A stretch of 64,000 nt of DNA from DASPJQ01 sp035299065 (GTDB lineage Bacteria; Bacteroidota; Bacteroidia; Flavobacteriales_D; UBA2798). Of the stretch, positions 40,837 through 49,921 are shown one piece after another. A program made the position numbers and the translations under genes. The notes under the pieces were generated by a model that was not told the DNA's origin, searched no databases, and saw only the letters and a program-made list of their open reading frames with translations. Every line of letters begins with the position of its first letter. The stretch's first letter is position 1. The stretch is from NCBI GenBank assembly GCA_035299065.1, contig DATGXI010000152.1:1-64000 (forward strand), given 5' to 3'.

Positions 40837-41871
40837 ATGATGAAAAGCCGGCTAATTTCGCGTGAATTGGAATTCACCTACCCTTTTAAAATTGCGCATG
40901 GTACGCGTACACATACACAGGTTTTGGTGCTTGCACTTGATTACAACAACCATACGGCTTATGCCGAAGCAAGTTTTCCTCCATACCTTGAGGAAACCAG
41001 CGCATCATGTCAAAAACAAATTTCAGAAATTGATTTCAATTCATTTGAATCATCACTTTATTCACCTGAGTCCATTTCCTACGCAGTAAAAACCATTAAA
41101 CTCACTCCTTTTGCGCGCAACATGGTGGTAAATGCGCTTACTGATTTGGGTGCAAAATTAAAAGGCATGTGTGTTGAGGATTTTTGTGGCATTCCAAAAC
41201 CCGATCACCAGCCCAAAACGTGTTTTACGCTTACAAAAAATGACTTGCCATACCTTGTACAAAAATTAAAACAGGCAAAAGATTTTACCCACCTTAAACT
41301 AAAACTGGATGGCGATGGTGATATAGAATTTGCCTCTACCATACGATACCTTACCCAAAAGCCATTTTGTGCCGATGTAAACCAGGGCTGGGAAAAAACA
41401 CCCATGGGAAAAGTACTTGAAGTAATGGAAACATTACGTCAAATGGAATGCGAGCTCATTGAACAACCCTTTTTAAAAACAAATTATCGCAGGCATGCGG
41501 AACTAAGAGAAAAACGGATTATTCCTATTTATGCCGATGAAAGCATACAAAACCTTGACGATTACAATTTGCATTTCAGGAATTTTGACGGAATAAACGT
41601 AAAACTTTTAAAAAGCGGTGGAATTGACCGTGCACTTGAATTGGCAAGAGCGGCCTTTGAGAAAAAACAAGGCATTATCATTGGCTGCATGAGCGAGTCG
41701 TCATGTGGTTGCGCAACAGCTGCATCACTTCAGTCATACGCAACTTACCTAGACATTGACGGGCCCTGGTTGGTAAAAAACGACTTTTTTGAAGGATTCA
41801 GCATCTTAAACGGTGTTTTTGAAAAACAATTTCACGAAGGCATTGGTGTAAAACCTAAACAACAACTATGA
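40837..41871 (+). CDS. Enolase-superfamily enzyme, dipeptide-epimerase-like
   Basis: The 344-residue protein is in the muconate lactonizing/mandelate racemase group. Catalytic and metal motifs: KLKLDG (Lys154, Lys156), CADVNQGW (Asp180), LIEQP (Glu209), YADES (Asp234) and INVKLLKSGG (Lys256, Lys259). The layout with a lysine on each side of the active site matches L-Ala-D/L-Glu and related dipeptide epimerases that take part in murein-peptide recycling. The final GCMSESSCG segment is the usual capping strand. It ends in a 4-bp overlap with a membrane-protein gene. Precise dipeptide specificity cannot be read here. Confidence 0.88.
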   Translation: MMKSRLISRELEFTYPFKIAHGTRTHTQVLVLALDYNNHTAYAEASFPPYLEETSASCQKQISEIDFNSFESSLYSPESISYAVKTIKLTPFARNMVVNALTDLGAKLKGMCVEDFCGIPKPDHQPKTCFTLTKNDLPYLVQKLKQAKDFTHLKLKLDGDGDIEFASTIRYLTQKPFCADVNQGWEKTPMGKVLEVMETLRQMECELIEQPFLKTNYRRHAELREKRIIPIYADESIQNLDDYNLHFRNFDGINVKLLKSGGIDRALELARAAFEKKQGIIIGCMSESSCGCATAASLQSYATYLDIDGPWLVKNDFFEGFSILNGVFEKQFHEGIGVKPKQQL

Positions 41872-42392
41872 ATAAACGTATGCGCAACGTGACCGTAAAA
41901 GGTTATTTTAACGGATTAACAATCGTGTATTTTGGAATTATTTTCAGCATGCTTCTGCTTTCTGCAGTTTTTTGTTTTGTACGCATGAATGAAGAAATTC
42001 AACCAACCCCACCATTTGACAAAACCACGGCCATGCTAATTGCTGGTGCTTTTACAGCCATTTCCATGCTTGGCGGCCGCTTTCTATACAATTCATTCAC
42101 AGCAAAAATACCCATTCAAAAAACACTGGCTGCAAAAATGAACCTCTATCGTATGGCTACAATTATTCGCTTTGCGCTAAGTGAATTGCCAGTAATTGTA
42201 AGTGTTGTACTTTTCTTTTTGACAGCCTATTATGAACTGTTTATTTTTGCCGGAATTGGCCTGCTTTATTTTTTCACCCTCAAGCCTTCCAAACAGCAAT
42301 TTACAGGAATTGTTAATCCCGATTTAAATGAATTAAAAATACTGGATGATCCTGCAGCAGTTGTTATGCAAACCGAAATTTCGGCTGAATAA
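41868..42392 (+). CDS. Small membrane protein of unknown function
   Basis: The 174-residue product has about four membrane segments (about 14-37, 49-67, 98-120, 124-138) and no recognised domain. It overlaps the upstream epimerase gene by 4 bp (ATGA), so translation is coupled. The short soluble C-terminus is acidic. Confidence 0.72.
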   Translation: MNKRMRNVTVKGYFNGLTIVYFGIIFSMLLLSAVFCFVRMNEEIQPTPPFDKTTAMLIAGAFTAISMLGGRFLYNSFTAKIPIQKTLAAKMNLYRMATIIRFALSELPVIVSVVLFFLTAYYELFIFAGIGLLYFFTLKPSKQQFTGIVNPDLNELKILDDPAAVVMQTEISAE

Positions 42393-42427
42393 CACCTGAG
42401 CTATTGATAGGCTTATGAATGTACTTG

Positions 42428-43444
42428 TTAAAACATTACAACAAGTTTTCCCGTTGTATTTCCTTTTTCAAATTTATCATGGGCTGCTGCAATTTCGGAA
42501 ACCGGCCAGGTTGATCCAACTTGCGGATCTATTTTTCCTGCTATAAACAACTTATATACCTCTTCCATGCATGTTTTTAACACATCAGGGCGGTTGTCAG
42601 CAATACGTAACATATTTACGCCTATAAGACTTTGTGATTGCATTAACAGTTTGATGGGCATAATTCGGCCCATTCGTAAAACCAGGCCTAACGTAGATAA
42701 AAAACCAAGTTTACCACTCATGCGTTCTGCAGCTCCATAACAAACAAGCCTTCCTCCGTAGTTCAGTAAACGCAAATCTTTTTTAAAGGTCGAACCGGCT
42801 ACTGAATTAAAACTAACATCGACTTTGCCATACGTTGATTTTATGCATTCAGCATAGTTTTGCGTTTTATAGTTGATCACATCGGTACAACCATTTTTCA
42901 ATAAATATTCTTTTTTTGAATCGCTTCCCGTTAGCCCAACTACCTTTGCCCCTCTCAACGTGCATAACTGCGTAAGTGCCGTACCTACTCCACCAGCTGC
43001 TGCATGCTGCAACACCAGGTCACCCTTTTGAACAGTAGTTGCCATAAATGCTGCGTAATAGGCCGTACAATACTGGGTAGCCAGGGCTAGTAATTTTCCT
43101 GCATCATCATTGATATCAACCTCTACAACGGCCAGCTGGTTTGTTATGGCTATCTCGGCATATCCACCAAAACGTGTAAACCCAACCACTCTTTTTCCAA
43201 CCCAATTTTCACTAACGTTGGCTCCCTGCTCAATTACTTTTCCTACTACTTCATACCCCAATACAGCCGGTAACTTTGGTGCATCCTGGTACAATCCTTT
43301 GCGCGCCATTACATCGGCAAAATTCAATCCAAAAGCCTCCACTTTTATTTTGACCTGGTCGTTGCCAGTCTTTGGTTCGGGTATTTCCTGGTAACTGAAT
43401 GCCGATGCTGAATCACCATATTTTTTGAGTACAACTGCTTTCAT
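42428..43444 (-). CDS. Zinc-independent quinone oxidoreductase / VAT-1-like MDR enzyme
   Basis: The 338-residue protein is a medium-chain dehydrogenase/reductase of the NADPH:quinone reductase type. The N-terminal catalytic domain has VEAFGLNFADVMARKGLY (about 34-51), the family signature for the zinc-free group. The Rossmann part has HAAAGGVGTALTQL (about 146-159) for NADPH binding. The C-terminal TTGKLVVMF end is typical. No Zn-binding cysteine cluster is visible. The vertebrate synaptic protein VAT-1 subgroup shares these features. Substrate (a quinone or enone) is inferred only by family. Confidence 0.87.
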   Translation of the reverse strand: MKAVVLKKYGDSASAFSYQEIPEPKTGNDQVKIKVEAFGLNFADVMARKGLYQDAPKLPAVLGYEVVGKVIEQGANVSENWVGKRVVGFTRFGGYAEIAITNQLAVVEVDINDDAGKLLALATQYCTAYYAAFMATTVQKGDLVLQHAAAGGVGTALTQLCTLRGAKVVGLTGSDSKKEYLLKNGCTDVINYKTQNYAECIKSTYGKVDVSFNSVAGSTFKKDLRLLNYGGRLVCYGAAERMSGKLGFLSTLGLVLRMGRIMPIKLLMQSQSLIGVNMLRIADNRPDVLKTCMEEVYKLFIAGKIDPQVGSTWPVSEIAAAHDKFEKGNTTGKLVVMF

Positions 43445-43518
43445 TTCGCTATAATTTATTTGAAAAAGGTTTTACACTTATTGATTAACAGTAATTCGTA
43501 AGAAATTTCCTTTCATGG

Positions 43519-44193
43519 TCATTTACGATAGTAAACCGTGTCCAGTAATGTTGAATAAATTAAATCAACGGGGGCCACAACGGGTTCTTCCATGGGAATT
43601 TCTCCCCCATACCGGTTTTGTAACTCTGCTTTAACTTCAGGTGATGAGAAATCGAATTCTTTTAATTTTTTTGTTGCACAAAGTTCCACCCCAATAGCTT
43701 CGTACATCTTAAACACAAGTTCGCTGCAATACAAACTCTCATCGCTCCACATAAATGAACCATCGTATTCCTTCCCAAGCCATTTCATGCCCTTTTTCAG
43801 AAATTTTGGCTCCTTTGCCTTGCCCATTAACTTTTCCCGTTCTTTTAAACGCATTACCAACAACAAATCCCCAACGCGATTTTGCATAAATTCACTGAAA
43901 GGAGTCAATTCAACTCCGGCAAATGCTTCTAAAATATATGCACCTTCCTTTTTCCTGACAAAAACACCACAGTGAGTATACTCAGAATTTGTGGCCTGGC
44001 TTATGGGCGATGACAAATCACTTTTACACGTAATGAATAAAATATCACCATTTTTATAGCCCTTTGTTTCGAGCCTGTAGTCAAGTGTTTTATCAATGGT
44101 TTCGCCATTGGCATTTCTTAAATTTTTATCCTCACGGGTTCCATTACCGCAAGCCAGAAGTGCCATACACAACAAAGCAAAACACTTATTCAT
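43519..44193 (-). CDS. YiiX/NlpC-P60-like lipoprotein hydrolase (DUF830)
   Basis: The 224-residue product from the ATG at 44193 has a lipobox ALLAC (Cys15). The mature part matches the permuted papain-like YiiX/YebB group: GDILFITCKSDLSSPISQAT, then YTHCGVFVRKKEGAYILEAF with the catalytic His, and LYCSELVFKMYEAIG with the catalytic Cys. Family members are amidases or lipid-acting enzymes at the envelope; the exact substrate is unknown. The start overlaps the stop of the upstream RsmI gene by 8 bp, so the two are transcribed together. An upstream TTG (44205) is unlikely. Confidence 0.88.
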   Translation of the reverse strand: MNKCFALLCMALLACGNGTREDKNLRNANGETIDKTLDYRLETKGYKNGDILFITCKSDLSSPISQATNSEYTHCGVFVRKKEGAYILEAFAGVELTPFSEFMQNRVGDLLLVMRLKEREKLMGKAKEPKFLKKGMKWLGKEYDGSFMWSDESLYCSELVFKMYEAIGVELCATKKLKEFDFSSPEVKAELQNRYGGEIPMEEPVVAPVDLIYSTLLDTVYYRK

Positions 44194-44857
44194 TTGGCGC
44201 CACAATTAAAACTATTTCACCTTTTACTTCTTTTGCAGTAAAATGCGCCAGTACCTCAGCGGCTGTTCCACGCTTTATTTCCTCAAACATTTTTGACAGT
44301 TCCCTGGCAACGCACACGCGTCTTCCCGGCTCCAGCAATTCGGCCATCATGTTAAGTGTATTGATCAAACGGTGTGGACTTTCGTAAAAAATAACGGTGC
44401 GTTCTTCTCCAATCAACGCTTTAATGGCAGTTTGTTTTCCCTTTTTATGTGGTAAAAAACCTTCAAAAATAAAGCTATGCATGGGAAAACCCGATACCAC
44501 CAATGCAGGAACAAATGCGGTTGCACCAGGCAAACACTCAACGTCAATGTTCAACTCAATACAGGCCCGTACAAGTAAAAAACCGGGATCGCTGATAGCG
44601 GGTGTACCCGCATCACTCACAAAACAAACCGTTTCGGCATGCAAAATATCTTTTACCATTTTGTCAACCAGCTTGTGCTCGTTAACGACATTGAATGAAA
44701 CCAGTTTTTTTTGGATGTTGTAATGTTGAAGCAAACGTCCGCTTACACGGGTATCTTCGCAAATCACAAAATCACAAGCGCCCAGTACTTCAACGGCTCT
44801 GTAGGTAATGTCTTTTAAATTACCAATGGGGGTGGGAACCAAAATTAATTTAGGCAT
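44186..44857 (-). CDS. rsmI: 16S rRNA cytidine-1402 2'-O-methyltransferase
   Basis: RsmI adds the 2'-O-methyl of m4Cm1402 in the decoding centre of 16S rRNA, with SAM. The 223-residue length is slightly below that of E. coli RsmI, lacking the C-terminal extension. Motifs: LVPTPIGNLKDIT (6-18), CEDTRVSGRLL (34-44), VSDAGTPAISDPG (about 84-96), LPGATAFVPALVVSG (about 113-127) and YESPHRL. This is the true RsmI, unlike the diverged relative at 3606-4325. It is encoded just after the RDD gene, with a 3-bp gap, and overlaps the YiiX-like gene. Confidence 0.96.
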   Translation of the reverse strand: MPKLILVPTPIGNLKDITYRAVEVLGACDFVICEDTRVSGRLLQHYNIQKKLVSFNVVNEHKLVDKMVKDILHAETVCFVSDAGTPAISDPGFLLVRACIELNIDVECLPGATAFVPALVVSGFPMHSFIFEGFLPHKKGKQTAIKALIGEERTVIFYESPHRLINTLNMMAELLEPGRRVCVARELSKMFEEIKRGTAAEVLAHFTAKEVKGEIVLIVAPNE

Positions 44858-44860
44858 GAA

Positions 44861-45628
44861 TCAGGAACGGGTTAATACAACGTAATCCTGGATTAAACTA
44901 CGCAAAAAATCAGGTTGCTTTTTTGCTTCAGGAACTTCTTTTATGTTCAATTGCTCGCAAATTTTCATTGTTAGCTCCTGCAACAATTTGCGCGATGACG
45001 GATTCGGGTATCGCCTGGCACGGTCAATGCAATTTTTCACATACAGCATTTCTGACTCTGTAAACTTGACTACATTCAGGTTTTTGGGTTGGTACTCGTT
45101 GCTGGTTTTAATGCTCATTACATCCTTTAACGAATATTTCAACGTAGGACGCAACTTGATTACTACCGTACGTGCAACCATATCACCAATTCGTTGTGCC
45201 TTTTCACTCGATGAAACAAAAATTGCGGCAAGCCCGCCTGCCGTAAGCAACAACTCAACGGGCCTGAATGTCCATCGTAAAAAACACTCACTTATGTTGG
45301 GATTTTGACCGTTAAAATTAATCACTTTTATGCCCATTATCATTTTTCCCGGTGAGGCACCACTTACAAATATCTCGAAAAACAAGTTGTAGAAAAAGAA
45401 AACCGGCATGAAAATAAAACTGAAAATCATTTTGTAATAGAGCTCATAATCGGGGCCCCGATCAAACCAGGAGTTTCCAGCGTAGGATTGAGCTATACCT
45501 GAGGCTACCCAGGCCCAAACCATGAGTATACACAGGTCAATAAACAGGGCCAGGAAACGCTCCAATATACTAGCCAATTGATACTCAATTGTAATATTGT
45601 GGGACGTAACCAGATCAAAATTTTTCAC
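44861..45628 (-). CDS. RDD family membrane protein
   Basis: The 255-residue protein uses a GTG start at 45628. It has four hydrophobic segments in the first 150 residues and the RDD-family pattern: YQLASILERFLALFIDL at the N-terminus (the R-F-x-A-x-x-I-D motif), ASPGKMIMGIKV in the middle and AQRIGDMVARTVVI after it. The C-terminal 100 residues are soluble and helical. It is divergent from the SpoIIM-DUF4129-DUF4350-MoxR-DUF58 operon across 75 bp; this neighbour pair is widely conserved in Bacteroidota and Actinobacteria, so a common function is expected. RDD proteins may move small ions or solutes; activity here is unknown. Confidence 0.88.
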   Translation of the reverse strand: MKNFDLVTSHNITIEYQLASILERFLALFIDLCILMVWAWVASGIAQSYAGNSWFDRGPDYELYYKMIFSFIFMPVFFFYNLFFEIFVSGASPGKMIMGIKVINFNGQNPNISECFLRWTFRPVELLLTAGGLAAIFVSSSEKAQRIGDMVARTVVIKLRPTLKYSLKDVMSIKTSNEYQPKNLNVVKFTESEMLYVKNCIDRARRYPNPSSRKLLQELTMKICEQLNIKEVPEAKKQPDFLRSLIQDYVVLTRS

Positions 45629-45703
45629 TAAATCGCTATTTATTGTTCGCAGCTAAGATAAAAATTTTATTTTTATAAACACCAAAAAATTAAGGGTCAG
45701 GCA

Positions 45704-47668
45704 TTGAAAGAAACATCCTTCATAAACCAGAACAAGGATAAGTGGCGAAAGTTTGAAAACGCGTATAAGGCAAACAATCATAATCCCGATGAATTGAGTA
45801 ATTTATTTATCGAGATAACCGAAGACCTTTCCTATTCCCGTACACACTATCCAAAACGCACCGTAAGGGTTTACCTCAATAACCTTGCGCAGGATGTTTT
45901 TACCAGTCTGTATCGGATTCGCAACAAACCATTTTCACGTTTTATAACATTTTGGACAAAAAGTCTTCCGCTGGAAGCCTGGCGCCTTAGAAAAGATATG
46001 CTTGTTGCCTTGCTCATTTTCCTGGTAAGCTGTTTCATTGGCGTTATATCAACCGCGAATGACATCAGGTACACAAAAGTTATATTAGGCAGTGATTATG
46101 TTGAGATGACCGATAAACACATTAACGACTGGCTAATTGAACAGGAAAATATAAAGGCCAGTGCAAAGCCTGGCTCTCCCGAATATGAGATCATAAAAAA
46201 CGGTGGATTTACCGGTAGCCCTTTAAAAGTGTATGAAAGCTCAGACGCATGGCCCATGTTTGCTTTTATTTTCTTTAACAACATTAAAGTTGCTTTTTTC
46301 ATGTTTGTGCTGGGACTCACACTTGGCATTGGCACACTTTTTATGACCATGCAAAACGGTATCATGCTGGGTACTTTTCAGTCCTATTTTTACTATAAGG
46401 GAATAATATTGGGGAAAAGTCTTTTGTATGCCTCCTTTCTTACCATTTGGATTCATGGCGCTTTTGAAATATCAGCCATTGTAATTGCCGCGGCATGTGG
46501 TTTTGCTTTAGCACGCTCCATCATGTTCCCGGGCACTATGACCCGCCTGCAGTCATTACAATCAGGAGCAAAGCGTGGCTTAAAGGTTTTTGTTGGACTG
46601 GCTGTATTTATATTTTTTGCAGCCATTCTTGAAAGTTGGGTAACCCGCCAGTACAACATGCCTGAATGGGAAAAACTTCTCATTATACTTGGTTCTTTCA
46701 TAATCATTGTAATGGTATTTGTTTTCATTCCTTTTATGGTGGCCCGCAAATACAAGCAGGAAATTACAGTTGAAGAAAATCCAGGATATGTGCCAATGGT
46801 TAATTTTAACCTGTATGCTATACGCAATACAGCAGATTTAATGACCGATACCTTCAGGTTATACCGCAGGCACTACGCAACAACGCTGAGTTCGCTTTAT
46901 AAATTTATATTGCCCATTACCTTTGTGTTTCTTTATTTCAATTATACACTTGAAAACGTTAATTACTACAACTCCGAAAATCCATGGTATGTAACCGTTT
47001 GCATGGTATTTGGATCTGCGCCCTATCAATGGATCATGCCAACTGTTTTCTGGCCATGTATTACCGGCATTTTTCTAGCACATGTATTTTACCACATCCA
47101 AAAAAAGGAAGATCCAGATTTTAATAACAAGAGGTATTGGTCATTTATGTTAACCAGGAGTGCTGAAATTGCCCTTTTATTTCTGCCTGTTAGTTTAATA
47201 TACCAATATGGCCATCCCGCTTTAATGATACTTGTGATGTTTCTTTTTCCTATTTACCTGCCGGCATTGTTTTCACTTACCCATGGCACAGGCAATTTTT
47301 TCCAACGCCTTGGCCAGGGTATGAGCATTGGAGCAAGCGGCTATGGTAACGGTATTGCCATTTATTTTTTCATCCTTCTTCTTTCCGGCATTTTCCTTGG
47401 CTTGTTTACTTTCCAGGTATATTGGATAACCGAAGAGTTCATTCGGTGGCACATTGAAACGCGTTTTGAAAATTTCAGGGCTATTTTACAGCTCATACAA
47501 TCAGCTTTTTTTGTTATTTTCTATTTCCATATGGTAAAACTGGTTATGATGGGATTCACTTTACTTTATTACCACGTACTGGAAACCAACACCTCTAAGG
47601 GCCTGTTTAGCAAACTACCGAATTTCGGCAAGCACAATAAATACTATGAGACCAGCATTGATGAATAA
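45704..47668 (+). CDS. SpoIIM (DUF95)-family membrane protein with a second membrane domain
   Basis: The 654-residue protein begins with a TTG (MKETSFINQNKDKW). The N-terminal ~350 residues are the SpoIIM/DUF95 domain: a soluble helical cap, four or five membrane segments and the signature FFNNIKVAFFMFVLGLTLG with WIHGAFEISAIVIAAACGF. Sporulation is not implied; the family is named for the Bacillus protein. Residues ~360-654 hold an additional polytopic membrane domain (ETRFENFRAILQLIQSAFF near its end) that is usually a separate gene in related loci, so this looks like a fusion. It overlaps the DUF4129 gene by 8 bp. Confidence 0.88.
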   Translation: MKETSFINQNKDKWRKFENAYKANNHNPDELSNLFIEITEDLSYSRTHYPKRTVRVYLNNLAQDVFTSLYRIRNKPFSRFITFWTKSLPLEAWRLRKDMLVALLIFLVSCFIGVISTANDIRYTKVILGSDYVEMTDKHINDWLIEQENIKASAKPGSPEYEIIKNGGFTGSPLKVYESSDAWPMFAFIFFNNIKVAFFMFVLGLTLGIGTLFMTMQNGIMLGTFQSYFYYKGIILGKSLLYASFLTIWIHGAFEISAIVIAAACGFALARSIMFPGTMTRLQSLQSGAKRGLKVFVGLAVFIFFAAILESWVTRQYNMPEWEKLLIILGSFIIIVMVFVFIPFMVARKYKQEITVEENPGYVPMVNFNLYAIRNTADLMTDTFRLYRRHYATTLSSLYKFILPITFVFLYFNYTLENVNYYNSENPWYVTVCMVFGSAPYQWIMPTVFWPCITGIFLAHVFYHIQKKEDPDFNNKRYWSFMLTRSAEIALLFLPVSLIYQYGHPALMILVMFLFPIYLPALFSLTHGTGNFFQRLGQGMSIGASGYGNGIAIYFFILLLSGIFLGLFTFQVYWITEEFIRWHIETRFENFRAILQLIQSAFFVIFYFHMVKLVMMGFTLLYYHVLETNTSKGLFSKLPNFGKHNKYYETSIDE

Positions 47669-48590
47669 ACGCGTTTGCATAGCATTTTTATTTTGCTTCC
47701 AGTTCATGCTGGGTGCACACGTTTTTGCGCAAGACGGTAAGTTAAAACAACTTGACCGCAAAAAATGGAACGAATTGGTGGGTGAGATAAAGAAAAAACG
47801 GTATGATCCAAAACAACAGGAATACAGCTCTGAAGAAATTGAGTTCAGCGATGAAAATGGGGAGTATTCTGAATACGGTGAAAAAAAAGAATACAACAGC
47901 GGCACTGGTGATGGGGGAATTTACGGTTCATCAAACGATGACGAAAAATTCTTTGACAAAACCAACGACAGGCAACCTGCAGGCACCAACGAAGATTTGA
48001 GCCCAAAATACGATGATCCTGAAAAGGAAGGTTCATCCAGCGAATATTCTGACAATCCGGATAACTACGAGCCTGTTAATTACAACCGCGACCCAGTTAC
48101 TCCAACCACCACACCGAGTTCAGGAAGTTCAGCAGCCGGTGGGGGAAGCGCAACCTGGCTTATTATTATTTTGATTGCTGTGCTTGTAGGGGCGGTTGTA
48201 TACATGATACTTGTTTCATTTAAGGATGGCAATAAAAAAGTTGCTGTACCCGAATCGGTTCTTGAAAAAATCGAGAACATGACCATTACCAAGTCAGAAC
48301 TTGAACTTGCACTTGAAGCTGCACTAAAAGACAAAAATTACCGCGAAGCAGTGCGCATTTATTTTATTGCCGTGATAAAAGAGATGAAAGACCACAGTTG
48401 GATACGATGGGAAAAGAAAAAAACAAATTACCATTACATCAATGAAATATCAGGACGCCCTCAACAACCCGATTTTGTAACAGCAACCCGTGCATTTGAA
48501 ATTGTGTGGTATGGAAATCGATCCATGGCAGAAGGCGACTACAACCAGGTTGAGCCATTGTTTAAACGTTTACTAACTTCAATCCACTAA
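47661..48590 (+). CDS. DUF4129 domain-containing protein
   Basis: From the ATG at 47661 the product is 309 residues: a signal peptide (ending FAQ, about 24), a long acidic low-complexity stretch of Glu, Ser, Asp, Tyr and Gly, one membrane segment (about 166-188, WLIIILIAVLVGAVVYMIL) and a C-terminal DUF4129 domain (YREAVRIYFIAVIKEMKDH, FEIVWYGNRSMAEGDYNQV). The gene overlaps the SpoIIM stop by 8 bp and is followed by DUF4350 after 8 bp. DUF4129 proteins accompany MoxR-DUF58 modules; the mechanism is unknown. The first in-frame ATG at 47646 is weaker because it leaves no basic N-terminal signal start. Confidence 0.87.
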   Translation: MNKRVCIAFLFCFQFMLGAHVFAQDGKLKQLDRKKWNELVGEIKKKRYDPKQQEYSSEEIEFSDENGEYSEYGEKKEYNSGTGDGGIYGSSNDDEKFFDKTNDRQPAGTNEDLSPKYDDPEKEGSSSEYSDNPDNYEPVNYNRDPVTPTTTPSSGSSAAGGGSATWLIIILIAVLVGAVVYMILVSFKDGNKKVAVPESVLEKIENMTITKSELELALEAALKDKNYREAVRIYFIAVIKEMKDHSWIRWEKKKTNYHYINEISGRPQQPDFVTATRAFEIVWYGNRSMAEGDYNQVEPLFKRLLTSIH

Positions 48591-48598
48591 CCGCTTTT

Positions 48599-49915
48599 TT
48601 GAAAAACAGGCTCACAATATTTATTGCAATTGGTTTGGTTTGCGCCATTGTACTGGCATTGTTGTATTATTCATTTACTCCTGAAGATCCGAAGCTTGTT
48701 AAAGAAGATACAAAGAAGAAAAAAATTGAACGCAAGCAAAATGACTGGGACAACACCAAAACCGATCATCAGAGCCTTGATCCCTATGGCTATTTTATTT
48801 TTTATCACCTGTTAAAAAACCAGCATGCTGATTTCCGAACCCTGCGTTTTAATTCACAATACAAAAGCCTTGACACCATCAATGTACGCAAACGGCTTTA
48901 TGTTTTTGTAGGTGCCAAATTCAAAACACACGAAAAACGCGTTGACAAAGTACTTGATTTTGTAAACAGGGGTAATGACGCGCTGATTTGTGCCGATCTT
49001 TTCCCCGACCAGGTCAAAAAAATAATTGAAGACCATTACAACGTTAAAACCTCTGTGTTTACCAACATTGATGTAAATTTTACCGATAGCGCTTTGCGTG
49101 TGCCTTCCTATTTCAAAATACGTTTTGTATATAAACGCAAAACAAAAGAGCGTTTCTGGACTTCTTTTGAGCGAACAAGCAATTATTATTCACTGGACAC
49201 AACCAACCAAACGCCAGCAGAAGTGACGGTATACGAAACCAATGTCAAAACCTTTAATCCCGTTTACATATCCATTCCTTATGGGAAAGGACATTTATAC
49301 CTTAGCTCACTCCCCTACAGCTTAACCAATATTGCGCTAAACTATGAATCAGGAATTCGTCATGCCGAACGCATTATTGCCTGCCTGCCTCAGGATAAAC
49401 CAATTATTTACGATACGTACATCAATAAGCATCCACAGGATTTAGAAGAACCGGGCGATCCAAGCAGGCGCAGCAGCCCGCTTGAATTTATTTTGGCTAA
49501 TAAACCATTGCGCTGGGCGTATTACATTATACTTTTTGGTCTTGTACTTTATATCCTGTTTAAATCCAAACGCAGGCAACGCATCATTCCAGCGCACGAA
49601 GAAGTGGAAAACAACAGCGTTGAATTTGCCGACACCATGAGCAAATTGTACCTGCAATATGGCCAACACAAGTATATTGTATTTCAACAGGAAAGAAATC
49701 TTTTAAATTATATCCGCAATAAGTATTATATTAAGACCATGAAAGTGGACGATGAATACATTGAGCGCGTTGCCATTAAATCAGGCATTGATAAAGCCAG
49801 GTTAACCAACCTGTTCAATCGTTTTGCCGGTATTAAACGTGACAACTTCGCATCGTCAAATGATGTGGTACAGATTTATGCTGAAATAGAACATTTTTAT
49901 AAAAACTGCAAATAG
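48599..49915 (+). CDS. DUF4350 domain-containing membrane protein
   Basis: The 438-residue product uses a TTG start (MKNRLTIFIAIGLVC). One membrane segment lies near the N-terminus (about 6-27) and one near residue 305 (WAYYIILFGLVLYILFK). Between them is the DUF4350 domain with the GATase-like fold (SLDPYGYFIFYHLLK, LYVFVGAKFKTHEKR, YGKGHLYLSSLPYSLTN). The C-terminal 110 residues are cytoplasmic and helical. It follows DUF4129 by 8 bp and precedes MoxR by 6 bp. A role in presenting or regulating MoxR substrates has been proposed for such loci, without proof. Confidence 0.86.
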   Translation: MKNRLTIFIAIGLVCAIVLALLYYSFTPEDPKLVKEDTKKKKIERKQNDWDNTKTDHQSLDPYGYFIFYHLLKNQHADFRTLRFNSQYKSLDTINVRKRLYVFVGAKFKTHEKRVDKVLDFVNRGNDALICADLFPDQVKKIIEDHYNVKTSVFTNIDVNFTDSALRVPSYFKIRFVYKRKTKERFWTSFERTSNYYSLDTTNQTPAEVTVYETNVKTFNPVYISIPYGKGHLYLSSLPYSLTNIALNYESGIRHAERIIACLPQDKPIIYDTYINKHPQDLEEPGDPSRRSSPLEFILANKPLRWAYYIILFGLVLYILFKSKRRQRIIPAHEEVENNSVEFADTMSKLYLQYGQHKYIVFQQERNLLNYIRNKYYIKTMKVDDEYIERVAIKSGIDKARLTNLFNRFAGIKRDNFASSNDVVQIYAEIEHFYKNCK

Positions 49916-49921
49916 AATAAA